NCBI GenBank assembly: GCA_030433055.1
Contig: JAUILJ010000287.1
Coordinates: 1 to 8,666, forward strand
Length of the DNA: 8,666 bases
Reading direction: 5' to 3'
Origin: Polyangia bacterium
GTDB lineage: Bacteria; Myxococcota_A; Polyangia; Polyangiales; Polyangiaceae
Part shown: positions 1-6,000 of the stretch, piece by piece
Numbering within the stretch: position 1 is the stretch's first letter
Layout: every line of letters begins with the position of its first letter
Made by a program: the position numbers and the translations under genes
Notes under the pieces: model-generated
Told to the model about the DNA's origin: nothing
Databases searched by the model: none
Seen by the model: only the letters and a program-made list of their open reading frames with translations

Positions 1-347
1 TGTTCATCGGCCAGCACCGGCCAGTCGCCGCCGTTGTCGTCGAAGAACTTCTGCACGGTCGCGGGTGGGTCACCGAACGCAACGCTGACGATCGACGCGT
101 CTCCGGCCAGCTCCCCCATCGAGAGCCCGCCGCGCAGCGCCTCGCTGTCGCCGATCCCCCGGTGGTCGTAGCACGCGACCGGGTGTCGGTGACTCAGCCC
201 GGCCAGCTGAGGTTCCCACATGCTCCCCGGCATGCCGAAGCCCATGATGAGTAGCACCGGCGCGCCGATGCTTGATTCCCCGCGGATTTGGTAGGCTAGG
301 CGCGGCGAGCTCTGAGTGTGCCGCACCCCCTGGACAGCTGCGTTCAT
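1..347 (-). CDS. Partial chimeric protein: alpha/beta-hydrolase N-terminus joined to a redoxin-like segment
   Basis: The reading frame opens at an ATG (347-345) and runs without a stop for 115 codons off the left edge. Residues about 17-83 look like the start of an alpha/beta-hydrolase: a beta-strand plus oxyanion-type loop (LLIMGFGMPGSMW, residues 32-44) and the usual YDHRGIGDS motif (60-68). From about residue 84 the sequence stops resembling a hydrolase. The stretch 86-114 (VSVAF, then QKFFDDNGGDWPVLADE) instead resembles the part of TlpA/ResA-type thioredoxin-fold proteins that follows the CxxC active site. No hydrolase nucleophile elbow (GxSxG) and no CxxC is visible, so neither catalytic centre is present in the visible part. 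Its start overlaps the stop of the upstream WHy lipoprotein gene (ATGA, 344-347), suggesting coupled translation. It could be a true fusion, a deletion remnant or an assembly join. The hydrolase part is fairly sure; the redoxin call is moderately sure. Confidence 0.72.
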   Translation of the reverse strand, partial: MNAAVQGVRHTQSSPRLAYQIRGESSIGAPVLLIMGFGMPGSMWEPQLAGLSHRHPVACYDHRGIGDSEALRGGLSMGELAGDASIVSVAFGDPPATVQKFFDDNGGDWPVLADE

Positions 348-1036
348 TGTCCGGGGATCAGGCCTTTCAGCCCAGGGATGTTCGGAATGCTGTTCACACC
401 AGCGGTCACCAGCTGCTGCTGAGTGACCTTGCCTTGCATGGTGAACGGAAGGTTCACGTTCAGGCTCTTGCCACCCACGGCCACGGTGCCTTCGATCACG
501 TAGGGCACCTCGGTCTTGCTGGCGGCCAGGCTCATCAGCGCGGGCAGGCTGTTGAACGGAATCGTCACGTCGGCAGAGAGCGGACTCGTCGCCTTCGAGG
601 GCAGACTGATCGCCGTTGGCGACGTCACCTCGGACAGCTTGATGCTGCCGTCGAACGTGATCTTCGCCTTGACTGACTGGACGTTGAGGTCGAACCCGTT
701 TGGGTTGTAGGCGTCGAACTCGAGGCGCAGGGTCACCCCGGTCGGCCCCACGGACTGAATCGTGCCCTTCTTCGGCGTGATGGTGGGCGGCTCGGGTTTG
801 GAGCAGCCGCCGGTTGCCAGGCCAGCGCCGAGCGCCAGGGCGACTCCCAGCACCACGGGCAGCCGCCGCGCGGAAACGCCAGCGAAGCGGCGCTCCGGCT
901 CTGCCGAATACAGAGCGAAGCAGCCGAGCAGCAGCGCGACGATCCCAAGACTTGCAAAGAGCATGGCGCAGCATAGCGCGAGGCTCGTCCTGGCCCAGCC
1001 CCGCCGTGACCAACCCGCCGCCAGGGCCGCCAGCAC
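344..1036 (-). CDS. LEA-2/WHy-domain (LEA14-like) lipoprotein
   Basis: Envelope protein of 230 residues with one WHy (water stress and hypersensitive response, LEA type 2) domain at about 86-206. It has the family's NPN motif (111-113) after a beta-strand, followed by alternating strands and the pattern of short hydrophobic segments seen in these immunoglobulin-like folds. A lipobox-like LATGGC ends at Cys78 and is followed by SKPEPP, typical of a lipoprotein. Unusually, a second hydrophobic segment (about 19-44, with its own LLLGC ending at Cys39) lies in front. The start given is GTG at 1036, with a GAGG only 3 bases ahead of it. An in-frame ATG at 964-962 (residue 25) is the main alternative. 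No ATG, GTG or TTG occurs in frame between residue 25 and Val61, so the front segment is not simply removed by choosing a later start. The molecular role of bacterial WHy proteins is poorly defined; an envelope or stress role is inference. The partial hydrolase gene follows with a 4-base overlap. Confidence 0.85.
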   Translation of the reverse strand: MLAALAAGWSRRGWARTSLALCCAMLFASLGIVALLLGCFALYSAEPERRFAGVSARRLPVVLGVALALGAGLATGGCSKPEPPTITPKKGTIQSVGPTGVTLRLEFDAYNPNGFDLNVQSVKAKITFDGSIKLSEVTSPTAISLPSKATSPLSADVTIPFNSLPALMSLAASKTEVPYVIEGTVAVGGKSLNVNLPFTMQGKVTQQQLVTAGVNSIPNIPGLKGLIPGQ

Positions 1037-1144
1037 GGCCCTCGTGCCAGCTTAAATATATGAAACTTTTGAGTTTTCGCGCTACGCACGATGCGCGCAG
1101 CCGACGTAAGTCGGCCGCATGGGTGGGAAGAGTAGGATCCTCCC
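1037..1144. promoter_or_regulatory. Divergent intergenic region with AT-rich island, leader hairpin and RBS
   Basis: This 108-base gap separates the divergent WHy lipoprotein and beta-helix genes and must carry both promoters. Bases about 1051-1078 form an AT-rich island (CTTAAATATATGAAAC, then a T-rich tract), conspicuous in this GC-rich window and a natural site for promoter melting; I cannot fit a good -35/-10 pair in either direction. A perfect 6-bp hairpin, GCCGAC (1100-1105) / GTCGGC (1110-1115) with a GTAA loop, sits in the presumed leader of the beta-helix gene. AGGA at 1134-1137, 7 bases before the ATG at 1145, is a good ribosome binding site and lies inside the palindrome AGGATCCT. 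Confidence 0.5.
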
Positions 1145-2863
1145 ATGGCTAGGCGACTCTGGGTGAGCGCGGCGGTATTCGCCTGCGCGATGGGCTTTGG
1201 GAACGCTGCTCTCGCAGCCGACTTCTATGTGGATCCGCAAAACGGCAGCCCCAGCGGAGACGGCTCTCAAGCCAACCCGTGGCGGACGCTGCAGGAGGTA
1301 GTCGAGGCGGATCTGATCGCGACTCAGAACTGGGATTCGCTGCCTTACGACTCCAGCTCTCAGCTGCAGCCGAAGAACACCAGCGCGCCGATCAAGGCCG
1401 GCGACACCATCTGGCTGATGAGCGGCTACCACGGCGCCGTGGCCATCACGGGGTACTACAACACCAGTGACATCACCATCGCCGCAGCGCCGGGTGAGTC
1501 ACCGGAGCTAGCCTCGCTCTTGATCCGCTCGGCACAGCACTGGGTGGTGCGAGGCCTGCTGCTGAGCCCGGACTACGCGCCCACCTACGAGCGTACCACG
1601 ATGATCGATCTGGACAGCCACGGCTACAGCGGTCCGGTCTCCGACATCGTGATCGAAGACTGCCAGCTGGAGTCCGTCGCCGATACCTCGAGCTGGACGG
1701 CCAACGACTGGGACACCAGAGCCGTCAATGGCATCGGCGCCGATGGGACGAACATCACGATCCGCGGCAACCACTTGAAGAACGTGAACTTCGGCATCAG
1801 CGTGGGCGCCAGCAACTCCCTGGTGGAACACAACGAGGTCGACTCGTTCTCCGGTGACGGCATGCGGGGGCTCGGCGACTACACCACCTTTCAGTACAAC
1901 CTGGTCAAGAACTGCTACGACGTGAACGACAACCACGACGATGGCTTCCAGTCGTGGTCCAACGGCCCCGGTGGCGTTGGCACCGGCGAGGTCACCGGCA
2001 TGGTTCTTCGCGGAAACGTCATTATCAACTACGAGGACCCCAATCAGCCGCTGCGCGGACCGCTGCAGGGTATCGGGTGCTTCGACGGCACCTTCGTGGA
2101 CTGGGTGGTGGAGAACAACGTCATCATCACCGACCACTGGCACGGCATCAGCCTGTACGGTGCGCGAAACTCTCGCATCGTGAACAACACCGTGCTCGAC
2201 CCCAACGGCGACTCGCCTGGCCCCCCGTGGATCAAGATCGAGAACCACAAGAACGGAACCGCGCCGGTCAACTGCCTGGTGGCGAACAACCTGACGACGG
2301 ACCTCGCCAACGCCAGCGGCGTCACCGAGGACCACAACATGATCATCGACGATCCCGGGAAGTTCTTCGTCAATCCCGGGGCATACGACGTCCACTTGCT
2401 CGACAACGCTCCGGCAATCGATCAGGGCACCAGTGACAACGCGCCGACCCATGACATCGAAGGGATCGCGCGCCCTCAAGGCAGCGGCGTCGACGTCGGT
2501 GCCTATGAGTGGCACGACCCGAGCGTGATGCCTGATCCCGACGCCGGAGTGTCCGGCGGCTCCGGCGGCATGGGCAGCGGAGGCGCAGCCAGCGGGGGCA
2601 GCGGGCAGGGCGGTAGCGGACAGGCCGGCAGCGGGACCGCGGGCGGTGCTCAGGGAGGGAGCGCTCCGGGCGGAAACGGACAAGGTGGTAGCTCCGGTGC
2701 CAGCTCGAACGGGGGCAGCAACTCGGCAAACGGAGACTCGAGCGACGACTCAGGCTGCGGCTGCCGGGTGAGTGGAGGCTCTGCGAATAGCAGCCTGCTG
2801 TTGCTCGCGCTGGGCCTCGGCGCTGGGCTGATGGCTCGCCGACGACGCCGCGCGCGGGGCTAG
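1145..2863 (+). CDS. Secreted right-handed parallel beta-helix protein with MYXO-CTERM anchor
   Basis: A 572-residue exported protein of the pectin-lyase-like beta-helix class. Residues 1-25 are a Sec signal peptide (MARRLW, hydrophobic core, ALAA cleavage site). The mature protein opens with YVDPQNGSPSGDGSQANPWRTL, the usual entry of this class. Residues about 125-410 contain repeated short N/V/I-rich coils such as IEDCQLESV, IRGNHLKNV, LVEHNEVDSF and IVNNTVLDP, as expected of stacked helix turns. Acidic and His-rich spots NHDDGFQSW (263-271) and DHWHG (330-334) could be active-site residues. The domain closes with RPQGSGVDVGAYEW (443-456), another common motif of the class. A Gly/Ser-rich linker (470-536) leads to GCGC (537-540), a hydrophobic helix and RRRRRAR, a MYXO-CTERM signal that should place the protein on the cell surface. 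Substrate unknown: polysaccharide lyase, epimerase or non-enzymatic adhesin are all possible. ATG at 1145 is supported by AGGA 7 bases upstream. Confidence 0.9.
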   Translation: MARRLWVSAAVFACAMGFGNAALAADFYVDPQNGSPSGDGSQANPWRTLQEVVEADLIATQNWDSLPYDSSSQLQPKNTSAPIKAGDTIWLMSGYHGAVAITGYYNTSDITIAAAPGESPELASLLIRSAQHWVVRGLLLSPDYAPTYERTTMIDLDSHGYSGPVSDIVIEDCQLESVADTSSWTANDWDTRAVNGIGADGTNITIRGNHLKNVNFGISVGASNSLVEHNEVDSFSGDGMRGLGDYTTFQYNLVKNCYDVNDNHDDGFQSWSNGPGGVGTGEVTGMVLRGNVIINYEDPNQPLRGPLQGIGCFDGTFVDWVVENNVIITDHWHGISLYGARNSRIVNNTVLDPNGDSPGPPWIKIENHKNGTAPVNCLVANNLTTDLANASGVTEDHNMIIDDPGKFFVNPGAYDVHLLDNAPAIDQGTSDNAPTHDIEGIARPQGSGVDVGAYEWHDPSVMPDPDAGVSGGSGGMGSGGAASGGSGQGGSGQAGSGTAGGAQGGSAPGGNGQGGSSGASSNGGSNSANGDSSDDSGCGCRVSGGSANSSLLLLALGLGAGLMARRRRRARG

Positions 2864-2876
2864 TGTCCTGCCTTTG

Positions 2877-2906
2877 CAGTACTGGCTCAGCGCTGGGACT
2901 CGAGTC
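2877..2906. repeat. Three consecutive perfect palindromes between convergent genes
   Basis: The short gap between the beta-helix stop (2863) and the recN stop (2907-2905) holds three separate perfect palindromes in a row: CAGTACTG (2877-2884), CAGCGCTG (2888-2895) and GACTCGAGTC (2897-2906), separated by 3 and 1 bases. The first two share the frame CAG-NN-CTG. The third runs into the recN stop codon. None has a T-run, so a standard intrinsic terminator is not obvious; binding sites or a bidirectional 3'-end structure are possible. Confidence 0.5.
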
Positions 2907-4671
2907 ACGCCGCGCGGCGGCTCTTCTTCTTGGCCCTGGGCCGGGCCGCCGCGCGCTTACCCGTCTTGAGCGCCTGCGCGGCGTCCAGCAGGCGCTGAGC
3001 GTGGTGCCGCGCGCTCTCCGTCACCTCAGCGCCCCCCAGCATCCGCGCGAGCTCCTCCACACGCTCCGGCTCCGTCAGTCGTACGACCCGCGTACGTGTG
3101 CGGCCCGACTCGACGAGTTTTTCCACGCGGTACTGCGCGTCGGCGAAGGCTGCGACCTGTGGCAAATGCGTGATGCACAGCACCTGGGCGCCGTCAGCGT
3201 CGATTCCGGCTCGCGCGGCGCGCAGCAGACGCCGGCCGATGGCGTCCGCCACCGCGCCCCCGACACCAGCATCCACCTCGTCGAAGACGTAGGTCGCGAT
3301 ACCGCCACGGGCGTTGCTCACGGACTGCAGCGCCAGCAAGATGCGCGACAGCTCGCCGCCGCTGGCGACCTCGCTCAGCGGACCAGCGGCTTCGCCCGGG
3401 TTGGCTGCGACGCGAACCTCGACGCGGTCGATGCCTCCGGCATGAATGCGCTCCGGCGGCAGGCGTTCGACGGCAATCTCTATCCGCGCCAGCGGCATGC
3501 ACAGCGATCCCAGCTCCGCCTCGACTGCCTTGGCGAGCTTTCTTGCGACGTCCCCGCGCAGGGTGTGCAGCTCTTCCGCGATGCTCAGCGCGCGGGCGAG
3601 AGCCTGCTCGCGCTGGGCCTCGAGCTGAGCGATGCGCTCAGCGCCGCTCTGCCACTCGTGCACCTGGCGCTCCAACCGGTCCCGCGCTTCACGCAGCTCC
3701 GGCCCGTGCTTGCGACGCAGTACCGCGAGCTGGTGCTGCCGCTCCTCGAGGGCCTGGCGCGATTCTTCACCCTCGTCCTCCGCGAGCAGCGCCTTCTTGG
3801 CATGGGCGAGCGCGTCTTCACATGCCCCGGCGGCGTTGGTGAGCGCCGCGACCAGCGCCTCGAAGCGTCCGGCCTCGTCGCTGGCGCGCAGCTGGCGCTC
3901 CAGCGCGGCGAGCCTGGGGAGCACCGCGCCGTCGCACTCTTCGAGCTCGGATTCCACCAGCCGCGCGGCCTCGAGCGTTTCTTCACGGCAACGAAGCGCC
4001 TCGAGGCGTTCCCTCACCCCCTCCCACTCCCCCGGCTGCGGATCCACCTCCACCAGTTCGCTCAGCTGGTGCTCCAGGTAGTCCCCCAAGGAGGGATCCC
4101 GCTCGAGCACTCCGCGCAGGCGCTCGAGCTCCCTGTCGATGCGTCGCAGCTCGGCGTAGCTCTCGCGATAGGCGCTGCTCTGGGCCGCGAAGCGCTTGTT
4201 GTTGCTGTGTGCGTGCTCATCGAGCAACTCCAGGTGCCGCCCGAGGCGCGCCAGGGAGTGCTGCTGGTGTTGCCCGCAGATATCGATCAGGCGCTCGCCC
4301 ACCTCAGCGAGCTGGGGCTGAGGCCGTAGCTGGCCCTGTACCAGCGCGCGACCGCGCCCACCCCGAGGGACCACCCGCTCCAACACGACCTCACGCCGCT
4401 CACCTTCGCCGCTTGGCAGCTCGAGCTCGCGCAACGTGTCGAGCACCGCCGAGCGCTGGTGCACCAAGAACTGCGCCTGCACCAGCGCGCGATCGCACTC
4501 CGCACGCACCGCGCGACCGCTGATCTTGGCCCCTCGCAGGAGCGAGAGCGCGCCAACGATGATGGACTTTCCGGCGCCGGTTTCTCCCGTCAGCACGTTC
4601 AAACCCGGACTCAGCTCGAGCTGGAGCTCGTCGATCACCGCCAGCCCCTGGATATGTAGGAAAGACAGCAT
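2905..4671 (-). CDS. recN: DNA repair protein RecN
   Basis: A complete 588-residue SMC-like ATPase acting in double-strand break repair and recombination, cytoplasmic and DNA-bound. Motifs are in the expected places: the N-terminal FLHIQGLAVIDELQLELSPG strand pattern, Walker A GETGAGKS (29-36), a long Glu/Arg/Ala-rich middle region of coiled-coil character (about 160-390), the ABC signature SGGELSR (437-443), Walker B YVFDEVD with D464-E465, and the H-loop CITHLPQ with H502. All catalytic residues appear intact. Length is slightly above the roughly 550-570 usual for the family, partly because of a basic C-terminal tail (572-588, nine Lys/Arg). The start is the ATG at 4671-4669; AAGG lies only 3 bases upstream, a weak ribosome binding site, but the N-terminus matches the family. 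The gene stands alone, converging with the beta-helix gene and diverging from the Cys-rich lipoprotein gene. The NAD kinase gene often found beside recN is absent. No SOS box was recognised upstream. Confidence 0.97.
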   Translation of the reverse strand: MLSFLHIQGLAVIDELQLELSPGLNVLTGETGAGKSIIVGALSLLRGAKISGRAVRAECDRALVQAQFLVHQRSAVLDTLRELELPSGEGERREVVLERVVPRGGRGRALVQGQLRPQPQLAEVGERLIDICGQHQQHSLARLGRHLELLDEHAHSNNKRFAAQSSAYRESYAELRRIDRELERLRGVLERDPSLGDYLEHQLSELVEVDPQPGEWEGVRERLEALRCREETLEAARLVESELEECDGAVLPRLAALERQLRASDEAGRFEALVAALTNAAGACEDALAHAKKALLAEDEGEESRQALEERQHQLAVLRRKHGPELREARDRLERQVHEWQSGAERIAQLEAQREQALARALSIAEELHTLRGDVARKLAKAVEAELGSLCMPLARIEIAVERLPPERIHAGGIDRVEVRVAANPGEAAGPLSEVASGGELSRILLALQSVSNARGGIATYVFDEVDAGVGGAVADAIGRRLLRAARAGIDADGAQVLCITHLPQVAAFADAQYRVEKLVESGRTRTRVVRLTEPERVEELARMLGGAEVTESARHHAQRLLDAAQALKTGKRAAARPRAKKKSRRAA

Positions 4672-4734
4672 GCGCCTTGGTTCTAGCCCATGTGGCGCCC
4701 GACGAGGCTGTCAGGCAATGTCCTAGTGCTAGCT

Positions 4735-4794
4735 CCAGGGGCGTGTGTGGTCGGACTCGCCCACGCTCGCCTTCGGCGAGCAAGGGGCCCCTGG
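4735..4794. repeat. Nested inverted repeat in the recN/lipoprotein divergent gap
   Basis: The 192-base gap 4672-4863 between recN and the Cys-rich lipoprotein gene holds an 8-bp inverted repeat, CCAGGGGC (4735-4742) / GCCCCTGG (4787-4794). It encloses a 7-bp hairpin GCTCGCC (4765-4771) / GGCGAGC (4775-4781) with a 3-base loop. There is no T-run, so this is not a standard terminator, and no clear promoter hexamers were found. It could form a folded leader for the lipoprotein mRNA or a cruciform; chance is also possible in GC-rich DNA. Confidence 0.35.
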
Positions 4795-4863
4795 TGTAGA
4801 TCCGCGCGGTCGTACCGGCAGACCGGGCTTGAGATCCGACCCTGGGTCACGGAGACTCGAGGC

Positions 4864-5781
4864 ATGGGCTGGCAGTTTCGGATCTACACGTTGGCTGGGT
4901 TGTGTGTCCTCTCGGCGGCGAGCGGCTGCAGTGACTCGAAGGAGCCCACTGGGGGCACGGGCGCCGTGGGCGCGGGGGCCTTCGGAGGCTGGGGTGGAGG
5001 CAGCGGCGCAGGAGCCACGCAGAACGCTGGTGGCGCTGGTGCCGTCGCGTCGGTGTGCGAAGGCAGCGCCCGTGACTGCGCCATCCTCGACGCGACGCAG
5101 TGTTCCCTCGCGGGCGGCTGCAGCTCCGCCGAGCAGTGCGAAGGCAGCCCCTGGGGCTGCTTCGCGTTGAGTCAGTTCGAGTGTTCCAGTCAACGCGGGT
5201 GCTCCTGGCTCGGCAGCAACTGCTCAGGTTCCGCGCGGCAATGTAGCAGCTTCGAGGACTCCGCGAGCTGCTTCAGCCAAGGAGGGTGTGACTGGACGTC
5301 CGACTGCACTGGCCTCCCCACGACCTGCTCGCTCCTGGATGAGTCCCAGTGCAAGCTTCAGCCCGGCTGCTACTTGACCGCTGACGGCCCTCCGCCAAAG
5401 AACAGCTGCTCCAATGACCAAGCGGCCTGCGAGTCGAATGCGGAATGCTGTGTTGGCGACCCCGCTGGCGGAGCCTGCGTGTACACGGGCTTCGGTACCG
5501 TGTGCCGCCCCAAGTGCGGCACCCACGATGACTGTGAGAGCGGGTGCTGCCTCAATGGGATCTGCGCTCAGGCAGAGAGTTGCGGTGGCGCCTGCGCAGC
5601 ACCAGGCGGGGGGTGCGCGCGCGACACCGACTGCTGCACGGGCGAGTGCCTGGACTTCCGGGGAGATGGCACGGGGCTGTGCGCAGCGAACTGCACGACG
5701 AACAGCGACTGCCCCGGGGGGTGCTGCCGACAGACGACCGGCGGCTCATCGGTGTGCGCGCCGCTCGCGCTATGCAACTAG
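4864..5781 (+). CDS. Cys-rich lipoprotein with four tandem four-Cys repeats and a knottin-like C-terminal region
   Basis: A 305-residue predicted lipoprotein of unknown function. Residues 1-22 form a lipoprotein signal (MGWQFRIYTLAGLCVLSAASGC; lipid-attached Cys22), followed by a Gly/Ala-rich linker to about 63. Residues 65-169 are four tandem repeats of 27-28 residues, each fitting C-x-G-x4-C-x7/8-C-x4-G-C (Cys 65/72/80/86, 92/99/107/113, 120/127/136/142, 148/155/163/169). Residues 182-304 are a different disulfide-rich region with four CC pairs (195-196, 228-229, 257-258, 287-288) and recurring (D/S)DC-type motifs, reminiscent of Dickkopf-like or toxin-like cysteine modules. After Cys22 there are 40 cysteines, all in the two repeat regions, so the protein must fold outside the cytoplasm with extensive disulfides. 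The frame is open back to 4690, but the ATG at 4864 is preferred because it starts the signal peptide and has GGAG at 4851-4854, 9 bases upstream. Adhesion, binding or protection roles are guesses. Confidence 0.88.
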   Translation: MGWQFRIYTLAGLCVLSAASGCSDSKEPTGGTGAVGAGAFGGWGGGSGAGATQNAGGAGAVASVCEGSARDCAILDATQCSLAGGCSSAEQCEGSPWGCFALSQFECSSQRGCSWLGSNCSGSARQCSSFEDSASCFSQGGCDWTSDCTGLPTTCSLLDESQCKLQPGCYLTADGPPPKNSCSNDQAACESNAECCVGDPAGGACVYTGFGTVCRPKCGTHDDCESGCCLNGICAQAESCGGACAAPGGGCARDTDCCTGECLDFRGDGTGLCAANCTTNSDCPGGCCRQTTGGSSVCAPLALCN

Positions 5782-6000
5782 CCCAAGGAAAGGGCAAACG
5801 GAGGCGCCCACCGGCGCTGACTAGCGACCCCAGATGTAGTCTTCGCCTCGCCCCGATGTTGCGGCGAAACGTCGTATGAGGGACTTGGGGCCTTTTGACA
5901 CGCTTACGTAGTCGCGTCCGGACCATTTGGAGCACGGACGCGTCGAGGCCCGCTGCCTGTGAGACAGCGGGCCCCGGTTTCTTGCAGGAGAGCCCGGCTA
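5782..6000. terminator. Convergent gap with two tandem hairpins, likely bidirectional terminator
   Basis: This gap lies between the stops of the Cys-rich lipoprotein gene (plus) and the Bax-1 family gene (minus). It holds two hairpins in series: CGCGTCCG (5913-5920) / CGGACGCG (5935-5942) with a 14-base loop, and GGCCCGCTG (5947-5955) / CAGCGGGCC (5965-5973), a 9-bp stem with a 9-base loop. The second is followed on the plus strand by CCGGTTTCTT, a weak T-tract at 5978-5983. On the minus strand no T-run follows either stem. A weaker TTCGCC / GGCGAA pair is at 5842-5847 / 5863-5868. I see no gene here. Confidence 0.5.

Noticed and set aside
1508..2683. Minus-strand open frame (391 codons) inside the beta-helix gene
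   Set aside because: Val/Asp-rich shadow of the opposite strand; the plus-strand frame has a signal peptide, repeats and MYXO-CTERM.
2551..2752. Gly/Ser repeat tract considered as a DNA tandem repeat
   Set aside because: The codons vary and units are irregular; it is a low-complexity protein linker in front of the MYXO-CTERM signal.
2863..4329. Long plus-strand open frame (488 codons) opposite recN
   Set aside because: It is antisense to a clear RecN, has Arg/Leu/Gln-rich low-meaning composition, and shows no recognisable motif; GC-rich codon use keeps the opposite frame open.
4690..4863. Upstream extension of the Cys-rich lipoprotein frame (58 extra codons)
   Set aside because: The added residues are Arg-rich and would bury the lipoprotein signal; the ATG at 4864 has a GGAG and begins directly with the signal peptide.
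5895..5923. TTGACA at 5895-5900 as a -35 promoter element
   Set aside because: No -10-like hexamer occurs 16-18 bases downstream, and it lies between two convergent genes where no plus-strand gene begins.
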